Assembly (NCBI GenBank): GCA_963807085.1
Contig: CAWEBB010000032.1
Coordinates: forward strand, 558,001-622,000
Source of the DNA: JACKII01 sp963807085
GTDB lineage: Bacteria; Pseudomonadota; Alphaproteobacteria; Bin95
Reading direction: 5' to 3'
DNA length: 64,000 nucleotides
The position numbers were made by a program, and so were the translations under genes. Positions 45,150-53,307 of this stretch are shown here, piece by piece. The notes under the pieces were generated by a model. It searched no databases and was not told the DNA's origin. It was given only the letters and a program-made list of their open reading frames with translations. Position 1 is the stretch's first letter, and each line of letters opens with the position of its first letter.

Positions 45150-46118
45150 ATGATATTTAACCGTCGGCTGATCCTGTTGGCGCTGTTGCCGCTGGCGATC
45201 TATGTCCTGGTTTATGCGGTCATCGACCAGGCGCGGCCAACGGGCATTGTCTTTCAGACGATCGATGCAACAGCATTCGGCACAGTCGCCGCCGCCGAAG
45301 GCCGCTATCGCTATTATTGGCTTAGCGCCTTCATCCTGTTGACAGCCGTTTCGCTGGCGGTCGCCGGCAGTGCGGGGCTCGCGCTTTTCCGCGAAACGCC
45401 GCCGAAAGACCGCGGGTTTGCCTATGGCTTTGTGGTGATCGTGGCGCTGGCGGTGATCGCCGCCGAAGTTTTTGGCGTTGCGGAGCGGTGGTACACCTAT
45501 CTGGGCGACGACCTGTTCGCCTCGATCTTCGCCCAGGTCGAGAGCAAGGGGGAGGGATCCGCTTTATCGGTCTTCATCGTCGGTCAGGAGGTGATCAAGG
45601 GCAGCGCCACATTGGCCATCGTGTTGCTGGCCGCCTGTTTGATCATGACGCTGGCGCAGCCACCGGCGGGCGTTTCGCTGGCGGCCCGAGCAAAACACGT
45701 TGCCGCCGCGGCGGCGCGGCAGCGCCTTTATCTGCAACAGGCCGCACTGGTGTATGTTTTCGCGGTGCTGGCGATGCTTTCCTGGATGTATTGGCCGCTG
45801 CCCTTTCTGGCGGACGATGCGGTCCGCAAGGAATACCAGAACCTGGTCATGGGCGCGGCGGTGCTGCAAGGCGTCGCGTTCACGCTCGGCGTGGCAGCCA
45901 TTTACCTGCCGCCCGCGCTGTTGTTGCGGCAGCGCTCGGTGGCCCTCGCAAGCGCTGGCGCAGACATCGAACTGGACGATGAAACCAGGGCCGCGATCGG
46001 CCCCTTGGCCACTCATCCTTTCGACCAGTTCAAACAGGTTGCGGTCATGCTGATGCCGGCATTGGTCAGCCTGACGCCGGCAATCACCGGTCTTTGGGCC
46101 GCTGCGCCATTTGGCTGA
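45150..46118 (+). CDS. Hypothetical multi-pass membrane protein
   Basis: 322 residues, unrecognised. Hydrophobic segments at about residues 7-27, 57-80, 97-115, 150-168, 200-217 and 235-257, the last in ALVYVFAVLAMLSWMYWPLP-like and VLQGVAFTLGVAAIYLPPALL, then a soluble C-terminal region with LDDETRAAIGPLATHPFDQFK. The ATG at 45150 is preferred to a GTG-class start nearer argE; GGCG precedes it. It follows argE by 8 bp and converges on cofD. Nothing ties it to a function. Confidence 0.6.
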   Translation: MIFNRRLILLALLPLAIYVLVYAVIDQARPTGIVFQTIDATAFGTVAAAEGRYRYYWLSAFILLTAVSLAVAGSAGLALFRETPPKDRGFAYGFVVIVALAVIAAEVFGVAERWYTYLGDDLFASIFAQVESKGEGSALSVFIVGQEVIKGSATLAIVLLAACLIMTLAQPPAGVSLAARAKHVAAAAARQRLYLQQAALVYVFAVLAMLSWMYWPLPFLADDAVRKEYQNLVMGAAVLQGVAFTLGVAAIYLPPALLLRQRSVALASAGADIELDDETRAAIGPLATHPFDQFKQVAVMLMPALVSLTPAITGLWAAAPFG

Positions 46119-46166
46119 TGACTGGACCAATCCCTCACTGCGCTTTGGTGGAAGCGGGGATCGTTG

Positions 46167-47105
46167 TTATTCGTGCCGTTCCAAAATCAACTCAACGAGG
46201 CGGAGCGCGATTTCGGCGACGCGCTCCCGGTCTGCCGCCGATTGCATCAGGGTCCGGGTGACCGCCGTACCGACCGGCAGAGCGTCGGCATCGGCCAGAT
46301 CGGCCTCATCGATGACCAGGCCATCAAGCAGGCCGTCGTAATGCTCCACCAACCCGGCATTGGTCACGTTCAGGCCCAATTCCGTGAACATTTTTGCGGT
46401 CGGCCCCTTCACCGCCTGGCCGCCGATCAGGGGCGAGACCGCCACAACCGGCACGCCCAGCCGCTCAATCCAGGCACGCATGCCGCCGATCGCCAATATC
46501 GGCCCGATGCTGATGAAGGGATTGGAGGGACAGATGATGACCGCCTCGATCTGCTCCTGCAGCGCCAGCAGGGCCGGCGGGGCGGTGGCCTCTGCCGCGT
46601 CCTGGTAGGTGAAGCCGGTGACGGCGGGCTCGCAGCGGTCGCGCACGAAATAGTGCTGAAAAGCCAGATCGCCGCCGGAGGTGTGCACGATGGTCGGCAC
46701 CGGCCTATCGCTCATGGGGATGATGCGGGTGGGAATGCCGGCGGCCTCGGCTAGGGTCGCGGTGACCGCGGTTAGCGACTCCCCCGCCTGCAGGCGGCGC
46801 GAGCGCTCCAGGTGCAGGGCCAGATCCCGGTCGCCCAGATTGAACCAGGTCTCGGCGCCCAACTGGCCGAGCGCTGCCATGCAGGCCCAGGTCTCGCCTG
46901 CGCGGCCCCAGCCGCGCTCCTCGTCATTCCAGCCCGCCAACGCATAGAAAACCGAGTCGATGTCAGGCGAAATGTGCAGGCCCAGATGCTCGAAGTCGTC
47001 GCCGGTGTTGGCGAGCATGACGAGCTCGCCCGGCGGTAGGATGCGCGCCAAGCCGCTTGCGAGCTTCGCCCCGCCGACACCGCCGGAAATGGCCAGGACT
47101 GTCAT
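46167..47105 (-). CDS. cofD: 2-phospho-L-lactate transferase CofD (F420 biosynthesis)
   Basis: Transfers a phosphoester side chain from a dinucleotide activated phospho-acid (lactyl- or phosphoenolpyruvyl-type) to FO, giving F420-0. 312 residues. Start MTVLAISGGVGGAKLASGL near residue 1, ANTGDDFEHLGLHISPDIDS near 32, YALAGWNDEERGWG near 53, and CPSNPFISIGPILAI near 195. All are family hallmarks. It overlaps cofE by 4 bp. F420 is patchy in Proteobacteria and this pair may be horizontally acquired. FO synthase and CofC/FbiD are not in the window. Confidence 0.93.
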   Translation of the reverse strand: MTVLAISGGVGGAKLASGLARILPPGELVMLANTGDDFEHLGLHISPDIDSVFYALAGWNDEERGWGRAGETWACMAALGQLGAETWFNLGDRDLALHLERSRRLQAGESLTAVTATLAEAAGIPTRIIPMSDRPVPTIVHTSGGDLAFQHYFVRDRCEPAVTGFTYQDAAEATAPPALLALQEQIEAVIICPSNPFISIGPILAIGGMRAWIERLGVPVVAVSPLIGGQAVKGPTAKMFTELGLNVTNAGLVEHYDGLLDGLVIDEADLADADALPVGTAVTRTLMQSAADRERVAEIALRLVELILERHE

Positions 47106-47863
47106 CGGAACATGTCATCCTCGGCCGGGCGGACCAATGCTGCGGCCGGCAGCGGCGCCGGCTCGACGGGCAGACCGCGGATCAGGACGACCGGCGTTCC
47201 TTCGGCGCCCTCGCCCATGGCGATGCAGGCGGCGGCGGCAAGCTGGTCGCCATGGCCGACAATCGAGACCTTCAGTTCCCGGCCCATCATATCTTCCTCG
47301 CCGCGAATGTCGTTGACAGAGCGGATGCCGGACGCGCCGATGGCGATGCCCGCCGTGCCGATGCGCCAGGCGCGGCCGACGCTGTCGGTGATCAGCACCG
47401 CCGGCCGCACGCCGGTCAGCGCCTCCAGCCCCTCCGCCAAGGCCTCGGCCGAGCGGTCGGGGTCTTGGGGCAGCAGCAACACCTGCTCGCCCGCGCCATC
47501 GATGTTGGACTGGTCGATCCCGGCATTGGCCATGACCATGCCCAGATTGTGCTCCACCACTAGCAGATTGGGGCGGAAGCGCAGCACGTGGTTGGACTCG
47601 TCCAGCGTGACCTGCACGAGTCGCGGGTCCTTGCCGGTGCGGCGCGCCCAATCCTCGGCTTCCGGGCCGGGGGCCACATCCTGCAGGCGCGCATAGCGGC
47701 TTTCGGCCTTGGAGATAATCTTCTGGGCGCAGGCGATGATATCGCCCGGCTGCAGCGACAGACCGCCCGCCTCCAGCGTATCGGCGATCTGGCGGGCCAG
47801 GTCGTCGCCCGGTTTGACCCGTGGGAAACCGGACAGGGCCTGGAGGGAAATAGGCGGGGGCAT
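47102..47863 (-). CDS. cofE: Coenzyme F420-0:L-glutamate ligase CofE
   Basis: Adds glutamate residues to F420-0. 253 residues. Begins MPPPISLQALSGFPRVKPGD, the family's usual FPxVxPGDDL. AQKIISKAESR near residue 46, the nucleotide-binding region with VVEHNLGMVMANAGIDQSNI near 101 and DSVGRAWRIGTAGIAIGASGI near 157, DIRGEEDMMGREL near 181. The Start ATG 47863 has GGAGGG upstream; the frame continues upstream in the dctM region as a shadow. Translationally coupled to cofD. Identity is clear; the alternative FbiB C-terminal domain is absent. Confidence 0.93.
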   Translation of the reverse strand: MPPPISLQALSGFPRVKPGDDLARQIADTLEAGGLSLQPGDIIACAQKIISKAESRYARLQDVAPGPEAEDWARRTGKDPRLVQVTLDESNHVLRFRPNLLVVEHNLGMVMANAGIDQSNIDGAGEQVLLLPQDPDRSAEALAEGLEALTGVRPAVLITDSVGRAWRIGTAGIAIGASGIRSVNDIRGEEDMMGRELKVSIVGHGDQLAAAACIAMGEGAEGTPVVLIRGLPVEPAPLPAAALVRPAEDDMFR

Positions 47864-47952
47864 CGGATGGCGATCCGTCCATTGCGGGAAGGCGGCGGAA
47901 GTTTGCGCGAAGCGCCGCCCGCCATGAAGGATTTCCGGGCTTCTGCGTCGCC

Positions 47953-49278
47953 CTAGAAGCTGCCGTCGAATACCTGTTCCGGCAGCCATAGCGCGATGCC
48001 GGGGAAATACCAGACAAGACCCAACACGACAATCTCCAGCGCGATAAAGGGGACCACGCCGCGATACATGTCCGTCAGCTTGATCTCCGGCGGGCTGATG
48101 CCGCGCAGATAGAAGATCGCGGGCGCCATCGGCGGAGTCAGGTAGCTGGTCTGGATCACCATCAGGAACATGATGCAAAACCAAACGTCGTCCACACCCA
48201 TGCTGCGCAAAACGGCGACCGCAACCGGGATGACGATCAGGACGATTGAAATCAGGTCCAGCACGAAGCCCGCCATGAACGCAATCAGGAACAGGATCGC
48301 CATGGTCGCGTTCGCGCTTAATTGCCAGACGTCCAGCAGGTCCCGCACCGCGCTGATGCCGCCCAGCGCCACGAACACGCCGGCGAACATGGTGCCGCCC
48401 AGCAGGATCGTCAGGATCATGGCGGTGACGCGCAGGGTTTGCAGGAACGCGTGCGATAACGTCTTGAAATTGAAAGTGCCATACACCAGCGTCAGAATGA
48501 TGGTGCCGGCCGCGCCCATGGCAGCCGCCTCTGTCGGTGTCGCCCAGCCCAGCATGATCGAGCCGAGGACCGCGAAAATCAGCAGCAGCGGCGGCACCAG
48601 CGCGACGAGCGTCAGTCGAAGTTTGGCAAGCAAGGCCGGCTCGTCCGGCTGCCGCGGCATGCGGGGGCCGTCCTGCGGGCGCAGCGCGCAACGCACCAAA
48701 ATATAGAGCACGAACATGCCGGCCAGGATCAGGCCCGGGAACAGCATGCCGACGAACAGGTCGCCGACCGAAACGTCTGCGACAGGCCCCAGAATGACCA
48801 CCACCACGCTCGGCGGAATGATGGTGCCGAGCGAGCCGCCGGCGCAAATGGTGCCGCTGATCAGGCCCTTGTCGTAGGCATATTTCAGCATGACCGGAAT
48901 GGCGAGCAGACCGACGACGGACTCGGTCGCCCCGACCACGCCGCTGGCCGCCGCGAACACCACGCAAAGCAGCACCGTACCAACTGCCAGCCCACCCGGC
49001 AGCCGGCGGGTCCACAGATGGATGGCCTCGAACAGGGTGTTGGCGATGCCGGAGCGCTCCAACATCGAACCCATGAAGACGAACAGCGGTACGGCGGCCA
49101 GCACGTAATAGCTCGCGACGTCGTCGACCTTGGCCACCAACTGATAGACCAGCGCGTCGCCAAAGCGCCAATAGCCGAAAAACAGCGCCACCCCCATCAG
49201 GGAAAAGGCGACGGGAAAGCCCAGAAAGACGCAAACCATAAGGGCCGGAAACATGAGCAGGCCGACTTCGATGCTCAT
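47953..49278 (-). CDS. dctM: TRAP transporter large permease DctM
   Basis: Inner-membrane symporter subunit of a TRAP transporter, 441 residues, about 12 transmembrane segments. The conserved features are a N-terminal MFPALMVCVFLGFPVAFSLMG, GATESVVGLLAIPVM near residue 128, GGSLGTIIPPSVVVVILG near 153 and ATPTEAAAMGAAGT near 260. Start ATG 49278, overlapping the dctQ stop by 4 bp; a longer open frame to 49614 is shadow. It ends 89 bp before cofE, and co-transcription with cofED is possible but not shown. Confidence 0.95.
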   Translation of the reverse strand: MSIEVGLLMFPALMVCVFLGFPVAFSLMGVALFFGYWRFGDALVYQLVAKVDDVASYYVLAAVPLFVFMGSMLERSGIANTLFEAIHLWTRRLPGGLAVGTVLLCVVFAAASGVVGATESVVGLLAIPVMLKYAYDKGLISGTICAGGSLGTIIPPSVVVVILGPVADVSVGDLFVGMLFPGLILAGMFVLYILVRCALRPQDGPRMPRQPDEPALLAKLRLTLVALVPPLLLIFAVLGSIMLGWATPTEAAAMGAAGTIILTLVYGTFNFKTLSHAFLQTLRVTAMILTILLGGTMFAGVFVALGGISAVRDLLDVWQLSANATMAILFLIAFMAGFVLDLISIVLIVIPVAVAVLRSMGVDDVWFCIMFLMVIQTSYLTPPMAPAIFYLRGISPPEIKLTDMYRGVVPFIALEIVVLGLVWYFPGIALWLPEQVFDGSF

Positions 49279-49808
49279 GCGGCAGTGCTCCATTCCGGGT
49301 GGTCTTCCACCGGTCGCCCCGCCAGCACCATTGCGGCGCGCACCAGTTCCGCGACGCCCTGCAAGACAAGTGCGGCGAAGCCTATCACCCAGACCGTGCG
49401 GAAGGGCCAGATCAACGGATTCCAGGCGCTCTCGCCGGACTGCTCCTGGGTCAGGTAAGCCTCCATCGCGTATTCGTAGAGGCCATAGGTGACCCAGACC
49501 GTTACCGGCAGCATCAGGATCAGATATCCGAGAATATCGATGATCGCCTGCCCCTTCCGGCCCAGATTGTCGTAAAGGAAGTCCACGCGGACATGCCCTC
49601 CGACCCTGAGGCAATAGGCGATGCCCAACATATAGGTGGAGCCGGCCAGCATATAGCCCATCTCATAGGCCCACGAGGTGGGCGCATCCAGTAGATGGCG
49701 CGAGATCACCTCGTACACCATAGAGACGATCAAGGGCGCCATAATCCAGGCGCCGATATAGCCGATCACGGTCGAAATGGCCTCGACGGTCCGGATGAAT
49801 CGGATCAT
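49275..49808 (-). CDS. dctQ: TRAP transporter small permease DctQ
   Basis: 177-residue membrane protein with four transmembrane segments (about 12-38, 50-68, 88-108, 132-152). The family signature is the SWAYEMGYMLAGSTYMLG segment near residue 45 and GGHVRVDFLYDNLGRKGQAI near 68, with the V-R-V-D motif. It precedes dctM with an ATGA overlap. A hairpin lies between dctP and this gene. Confidence 0.93.
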   Translation of the reverse strand: MIRFIRTVEAISTVIGYIGAWIMAPLIVSMVYEVISRHLLDAPTSWAYEMGYMLAGSTYMLGIAYCLRVGGHVRVDFLYDNLGRKGQAIIDILGYLILMLPVTVWVTYGLYEYAMEAYLTQEQSGESAWNPLIWPFRTVWVIGFAALVLQGVAELVRAAMVLAGRPVEDHPEWSTAA

Positions 49809-49865
49809 GGGCTCAGGACTTCGCTTTTCCGGGGGAGCGTGACGGGCCGCATAGCCTCAGGCGCA

Positions 49866-49902
49866 GGAGGAGGGGCGCCGTTCGTTAGCAAGGCGCTCCT
49901 CC
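49866..49902 (-). promoter_or_regulatory. Hairpin between dctP and dctQ (attenuator or mRNA-stabilising element)
   Basis: GGAGGAG/CTCCTCC plus CGCC/GGCG around a 12-nt loop with a 3-nt bulge, 31 bp downstream of the dctP stop. It is not followed by a U-run in the sense strand. Such hairpins after binding-protein genes commonly reduce read-through and stabilise the upstream message, giving more receptor than permease. On the opposite strand it is followed by TCTTTT. Confidence 0.55.
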
Positions 49903-49933
49903 ATCTTTTGATGCAAACTGCGTTCTCGAAGGG

Positions 49934-50965
49934 TTAGCGGTAGCGGTCTGCGAACTTCCAGAGTTCGGCATAATCCTGCTGGCTCTTCCAGACCTTGGCG
50001 AACCAGGGATTGTCGGCGCCCTGGGCCGACGACCATTCATCGGTGGCCTTTTTCGCGGCGTCCTTGAATTCCTGCGTTATCTCGACGATTTCGTTCGGCC
50101 CTTCCATCAGCTTTCTGAACGCGATCGCGTCGTCTTGGCCCACTTTCTCGTACATGTCATAGGTGTTGAGGCGGCCTGCACGCTGCATGAGCGTCTGCTG
50201 GTGTTCGCTGAGACCGTTCCAGGCGTCGGCGTTCACGACGCATTCGTGAATGGCGTTCGGCTGGTGAATGCCAGGCAGGATGATGTATTTGGCGATCTTG
50301 TCGTAGCCGGCGTCCATGTTCTGCTTCGGTCCGCCCCATTCGATGGCGTCGACAACCTTGCGCTCCAGCGCCGGGTAAACTTCGGAACCCGCCAGGATAA
50401 CCGTGGATGCGCCGAGGGTCTGCGCGATTTCTGCCCAGGCGCCGGAGGTGCGCATTTTCACGCCCTTGTAGTCCTCCAGCGTCTCGATGCGCTTGTGCGA
50501 GTGCATGAAGATTTCGCGGGGGAGCGACGAGCAGGGAAAGCCCGCGACGTTAAACACGTCCATGCGCCATTCCATCCATAGATCGGCGCCGCCGCCCGCA
50601 AACAGCCAGTGCATCATCTGCGCATGGGGCATGGTGCCGGCAAAGCCGCCGAACAGCACGCCGGTGCGGTCGATGCCCCAATCATAGCCGGGCCAGTTGT
50701 GGCCGATCTTGGCCACGCCCTTGCTGACGGTGTCGGTGACCTTCAGCGCCTTGCCCAAGGTGCCGCCCGGAAAGACCTCGATCGTGATGTCGCCGTTGGT
50801 CAGCAACTCGATCTCTGCGGCGGCGCCCTTGGCCCCTTGCTCCAGAAGCGGGCCGCCGCCCCAAGGCGTCGCCATGCTCCAGCGCTCCGCTGAATGGGCG
50901 GAGAAAGCAAAGGCGGAAATGGCGGCAGCGGACAACATGCCCGCCCCAAGCTTGCGGAAGTTCAT
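49934..50965 (-). CDS. dctP: TRAP transporter substrate-binding protein DctP
   Basis: Periplasmic receptor of 343 residues. Signal peptide of about 26 residues (MNFRKLGAGMLSAAAISAFAF, ending SAHSA-E). The family hallmarks follow: RWSMATPWGGGPLLEQGAK, the FPGGTLGK motif near 62, KGVKMRTSGAWAEIAQTLGAS near 168 with the ligand-binding Arg, and ALERKVVDAIEWGGPKQNMD near 202. This last pattern resembles monocarboxylate/2-oxo acid receptors, but the ligand is open. Start ATG 50965, preceded by GGAGGACC. First gene of dctPQM. Confidence 0.94.
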   Translation of the reverse strand: MNFRKLGAGMLSAAAISAFAFSAHSAERWSMATPWGGGPLLEQGAKGAAAEIELLTNGDITIEVFPGGTLGKALKVTDTVSKGVAKIGHNWPGYDWGIDRTGVLFGGFAGTMPHAQMMHWLFAGGGADLWMEWRMDVFNVAGFPCSSLPREIFMHSHKRIETLEDYKGVKMRTSGAWAEIAQTLGASTVILAGSEVYPALERKVVDAIEWGGPKQNMDAGYDKIAKYIILPGIHQPNAIHECVVNADAWNGLSEHQQTLMQRAGRLNTYDMYEKVGQDDAIAFRKLMEGPNEIVEITQEFKDAAKKATDEWSSAQGADNPWFAKVWKSQQDYAELWKFADRYR

Positions 50966-51139
50966 TTGACTGGTCCTCCCTGCCGCTGCCTGTCAGTTCA
51001 GTGCTGAGCATGGCCGTCGGCAATATCATTGATGCTGCCCCAGCGATAAAGGGCCGCGGCACGAAGCGATCCTTCCACACTAGCGCAGCGTGCGCAAACG
51101 TTTTGACGCATGGATCCGCCGGAGCTGCCGCCCCTGGAA

Positions 51140-51928
51140 CTACCGCCCCCGGAATACCGGCGTCCGTTTTTCCGCGAAAGCCTTGGCCGCTTCGGCGTGG
51201 TCTTCGGTTTGGCCGGTGCGGGCGTGATGCATGGCCTCGGCATCCAGCGCCGCGGCCAGGTCGCCGCGCTCCGCCACATTCATGTTTTTCTTCATGTACT
51301 GGATGGTGAGGCGAGGGCCGCCGGCGATCTCGGCCGCGAACGCCGCGGTTTCGGCTTCCAACGCATCATCCGCCACGACCCGGTTGGCGACCCCCAGGCG
51401 CAAAGCCTCTTCGGCCCGGACCTCGCCGCCGGTGTAGTACAGTTCGCGCGCCCGGCCGGTGCCGATCAACTGGCTGAGGAAATAGCTGCCGCCGAAATCG
51501 CCGGAGAGTCCGACCTTGGCAAAGGCCGTGATGAAGCGTGCCGTTTCGCTTGCGATGCGCATGTCGCAGGCGAGCGCCAGAGAGAGGCCGGCACCGGCAC
51601 AGGGGCCACGGACGGCCGCGATCCAGGGCTTGGGCGATTGGTGAATCATCCGGCTGACCTCCATCCGCCGGCGCAGGTTGCGGGCACGGGCGTCGAAGCC
51701 TTCCTGTGCCTCGTTGCCTTCGGCCATGCTTTTCACGTCGCCGCCCGAACAAAACGCCCGGCCGGCGCCGGTGAGCACGACGCAGCCGACCCCCTCGTCC
51801 TGGTCCAGCCGTTGCACCATTCCGGTCAAGTCGTCCAACATGGCGTTGGTGATGGCGTTCAGCCGGTCCGGCCGGTTCATCGTAATGGTGACGACCGCGC
51901 CGTCGCGAGTCTCCAGCATGTCGGGCAT
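51140..51928 (-). CDS. Enoyl-CoA hydratase/isomerase family protein, PaaG-like active site
   Basis: Crotonase-fold protein of 262 residues. Oxyanion hole motifs FCSGGDVKSM near residue 65 and RGPCAGAGLSLALACDM near 106 are intact. In the catalytic segment the sequence reads FAKVGLSGDFGGSYFL; the second Glu of standard hydratases is missing and an Asp sits in the GDFGG position, as in PaaG-type isomerases. So isomerase rather than hydratase activity is likely. ATG 51928 with GGAGAAG upstream is preferred to ATG 52009. Divergent from the acyl-CoA dehydrogenase by 126 bp, which suggests a shared pathway. Relation to paaABCDE (25 kb away) is possible only. Confidence 0.88.
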   Translation of the reverse strand: MPDMLETRDGAVVTITMNRPDRLNAITNAMLDDLTGMVQRLDQDEGVGCVVLTGAGRAFCSGGDVKSMAEGNEAQEGFDARARNLRRRMEVSRMIHQSPKPWIAAVRGPCAGAGLSLALACDMRIASETARFITAFAKVGLSGDFGGSYFLSQLIGTGRARELYYTGGEVRAEEALRLGVANRVVADDALEAETAAFAAEIAGGPRLTIQYMKKNMNVAERGDLAAALDAEAMHHARTGQTEDHAEAAKAFAEKRTPVFRGR

Positions 51929-52054
51929 TGCCGCTTCTCCAGTGGTATATCGGGTGTCAGGGACTATAGGGGCAGGCGAACCGGTCAACCAGTTGGTCTC
52001 GGCAATCAAATTCGCTTAGGCTTTGGGTGGATTGCTGTTGCGAACGAGGCCGCC

Positions 52055-53296
52055 ATGGATTTCGCCTTTTCCTCCGGGACAGGTCAGTTGAAAGAGCAGG
52101 TGGAAGCGTTCTTCGCTGCCAAGATCCTGCCGCGCGCAAGGGAATGGCGGCTGCATCACGTCCACGGCGGGAAGGGCGACCCCCCCTTTCTGGCGGGGCT
52201 GCAGGCGGAGGCCCAGGAGCAGGGGCTCTGGAACCTGGCCATTCCCAACCTGCCGGACGACGCGCCCGGCATGCGCCTTTCCAACATGGCGTTCGCCCCG
52301 CTGGCGGAGGTCATGGGGCGGGTGATGGGGGCTTCCCAGGTATTCAATTGCCACCCGCCGGAAGTGCCCAACATGATCACCCTGGCCGATGCCTGCACGC
52401 CGGAGCAGCGGGTGCGATGGCTCGACCCGTTGCTGGCGGGCGAGCGGTCCTCGGCCTTTGCCATGACGGAGCCGGATGTGGCGTCCTCGGATGCGACCAA
52501 CATCGCCACGCGGATCGAGCGCACGAGCGCCGGTTACCGGATCACCGGGCGGAAATGGTATATCTCCGGCGGCGGATCGTGCGACTTCTTCCTGGTGATG
52601 GGTGTTACCGATCCGGACGGCCCGCGCGGGCGGCAGCATAGCGTCGTGCTGGTCGAGGCGGATATGCCGGGCGTCCGCCGCATCCGCCCACTGCCCTATC
52701 TGGGCTTCACCGAAGCCGGCGCGCCCGCATGGGAGATTGCGTTCGAGGGCGCCGAGGTTCCGGCGGAAAACCTGCTCGGTGCCGAGGGCGATGGGTTCCG
52801 GCTGGGGCAGGTGCGCCTCGGCCCGGCGCGGATCCACCACTGCATGCGGGCGATCGGCCATTGCGAAACGCTGCTCGGTCTGATGCTGTTGCGCGCCCGG
52901 GAACGGCGCACCTTTGGCCGGGACGTGATCGACTATGACGACGTGCAGCAGGCGGTCGCGCACAGCCGGATCGAGATCGAGCAGAGCCGCTTGCTGACTC
53001 AGAAAACCGCTTGGTTGCTGGACCAGGAGGGGCCGCGGGCGGCGCGCCGGGAAGTGTCGATGATCAAGGTGGCGGTGGCGCGTGCCTACCAGAACGTTGC
53101 CGACCGGGCCTTGCAGATCTTTGGCGCCATGGGCGGCAGCGACGACACCCCGATCGCGGACGCTTTCAGTTGGGCGCGCGCCTTCCGCCTGTTCGACGGG
53201 CCGGACGAGGTGCATTTGCGCCAGATTTTCCGCCTGGAGCCCCAGCCGGAGGGCACGCTGGCGGATTCGCCCCACATCCTGCAGCCGCGCGAATGA
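52055..53296 (+). CDS. Acyl-CoA dehydrogenase (ACAD10/11-like)
   Basis: FAD-dependent oxidoreductase of 413 residues that introduces a 2,3-double bond in an acyl-CoA. N-domain helix bundle, middle domain AFAMTEPDVASSDATN near residue 145 and GRKWYISGGGS near 174, and C-domain RERRTFGRDVIDYDDVQQA near 290, ALQIFGAMGGSDDTPI near 350 and the substrate-side RLFDGPDEVHLRQIF near 377, which is characteristic of the ACAD10/11 group. ATG 52055 has GAGG upstream; the longer open frame to 51110 is shadow. Stop is 11 bp from that of the convergent CaiB gene. Confidence 0.93.
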   Translation: MDFAFSSGTGQLKEQVEAFFAAKILPRAREWRLHHVHGGKGDPPFLAGLQAEAQEQGLWNLAIPNLPDDAPGMRLSNMAFAPLAEVMGRVMGASQVFNCHPPEVPNMITLADACTPEQRVRWLDPLLAGERSSAFAMTEPDVASSDATNIATRIERTSAGYRITGRKWYISGGGSCDFFLVMGVTDPDGPRGRQHSVVLVEADMPGVRRIRPLPYLGFTEAGAPAWEIAFEGAEVPAENLLGAEGDGFRLGQVRLGPARIHHCMRAIGHCETLLGLMLLRARERRTFGRDVIDYDDVQQAVAHSRIEIEQSRLLTQKTAWLLDQEGPRAARREVSMIKVAVARAYQNVADRALQIFGAMGGSDDTPIADAFSWARAFRLFDGPDEVHLRQIFRLEPQPEGTLADSPHILQPRE

Positions 53297-53307
53297 CACC
53301 CGCGCGT

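Noticed and set aside
47864..49369. Upstream extension of the cofE frame (755 codons in total)
   Set aside because: The part above 47863 is an antisense-free but out-of-frame shadow of dctM with no F420-ligase sequence.
49695..49937. 80-codon plus-strand frame opposite dctQ
   Set aside because: Histidine/arginine-rich shadow composition without any family pattern.
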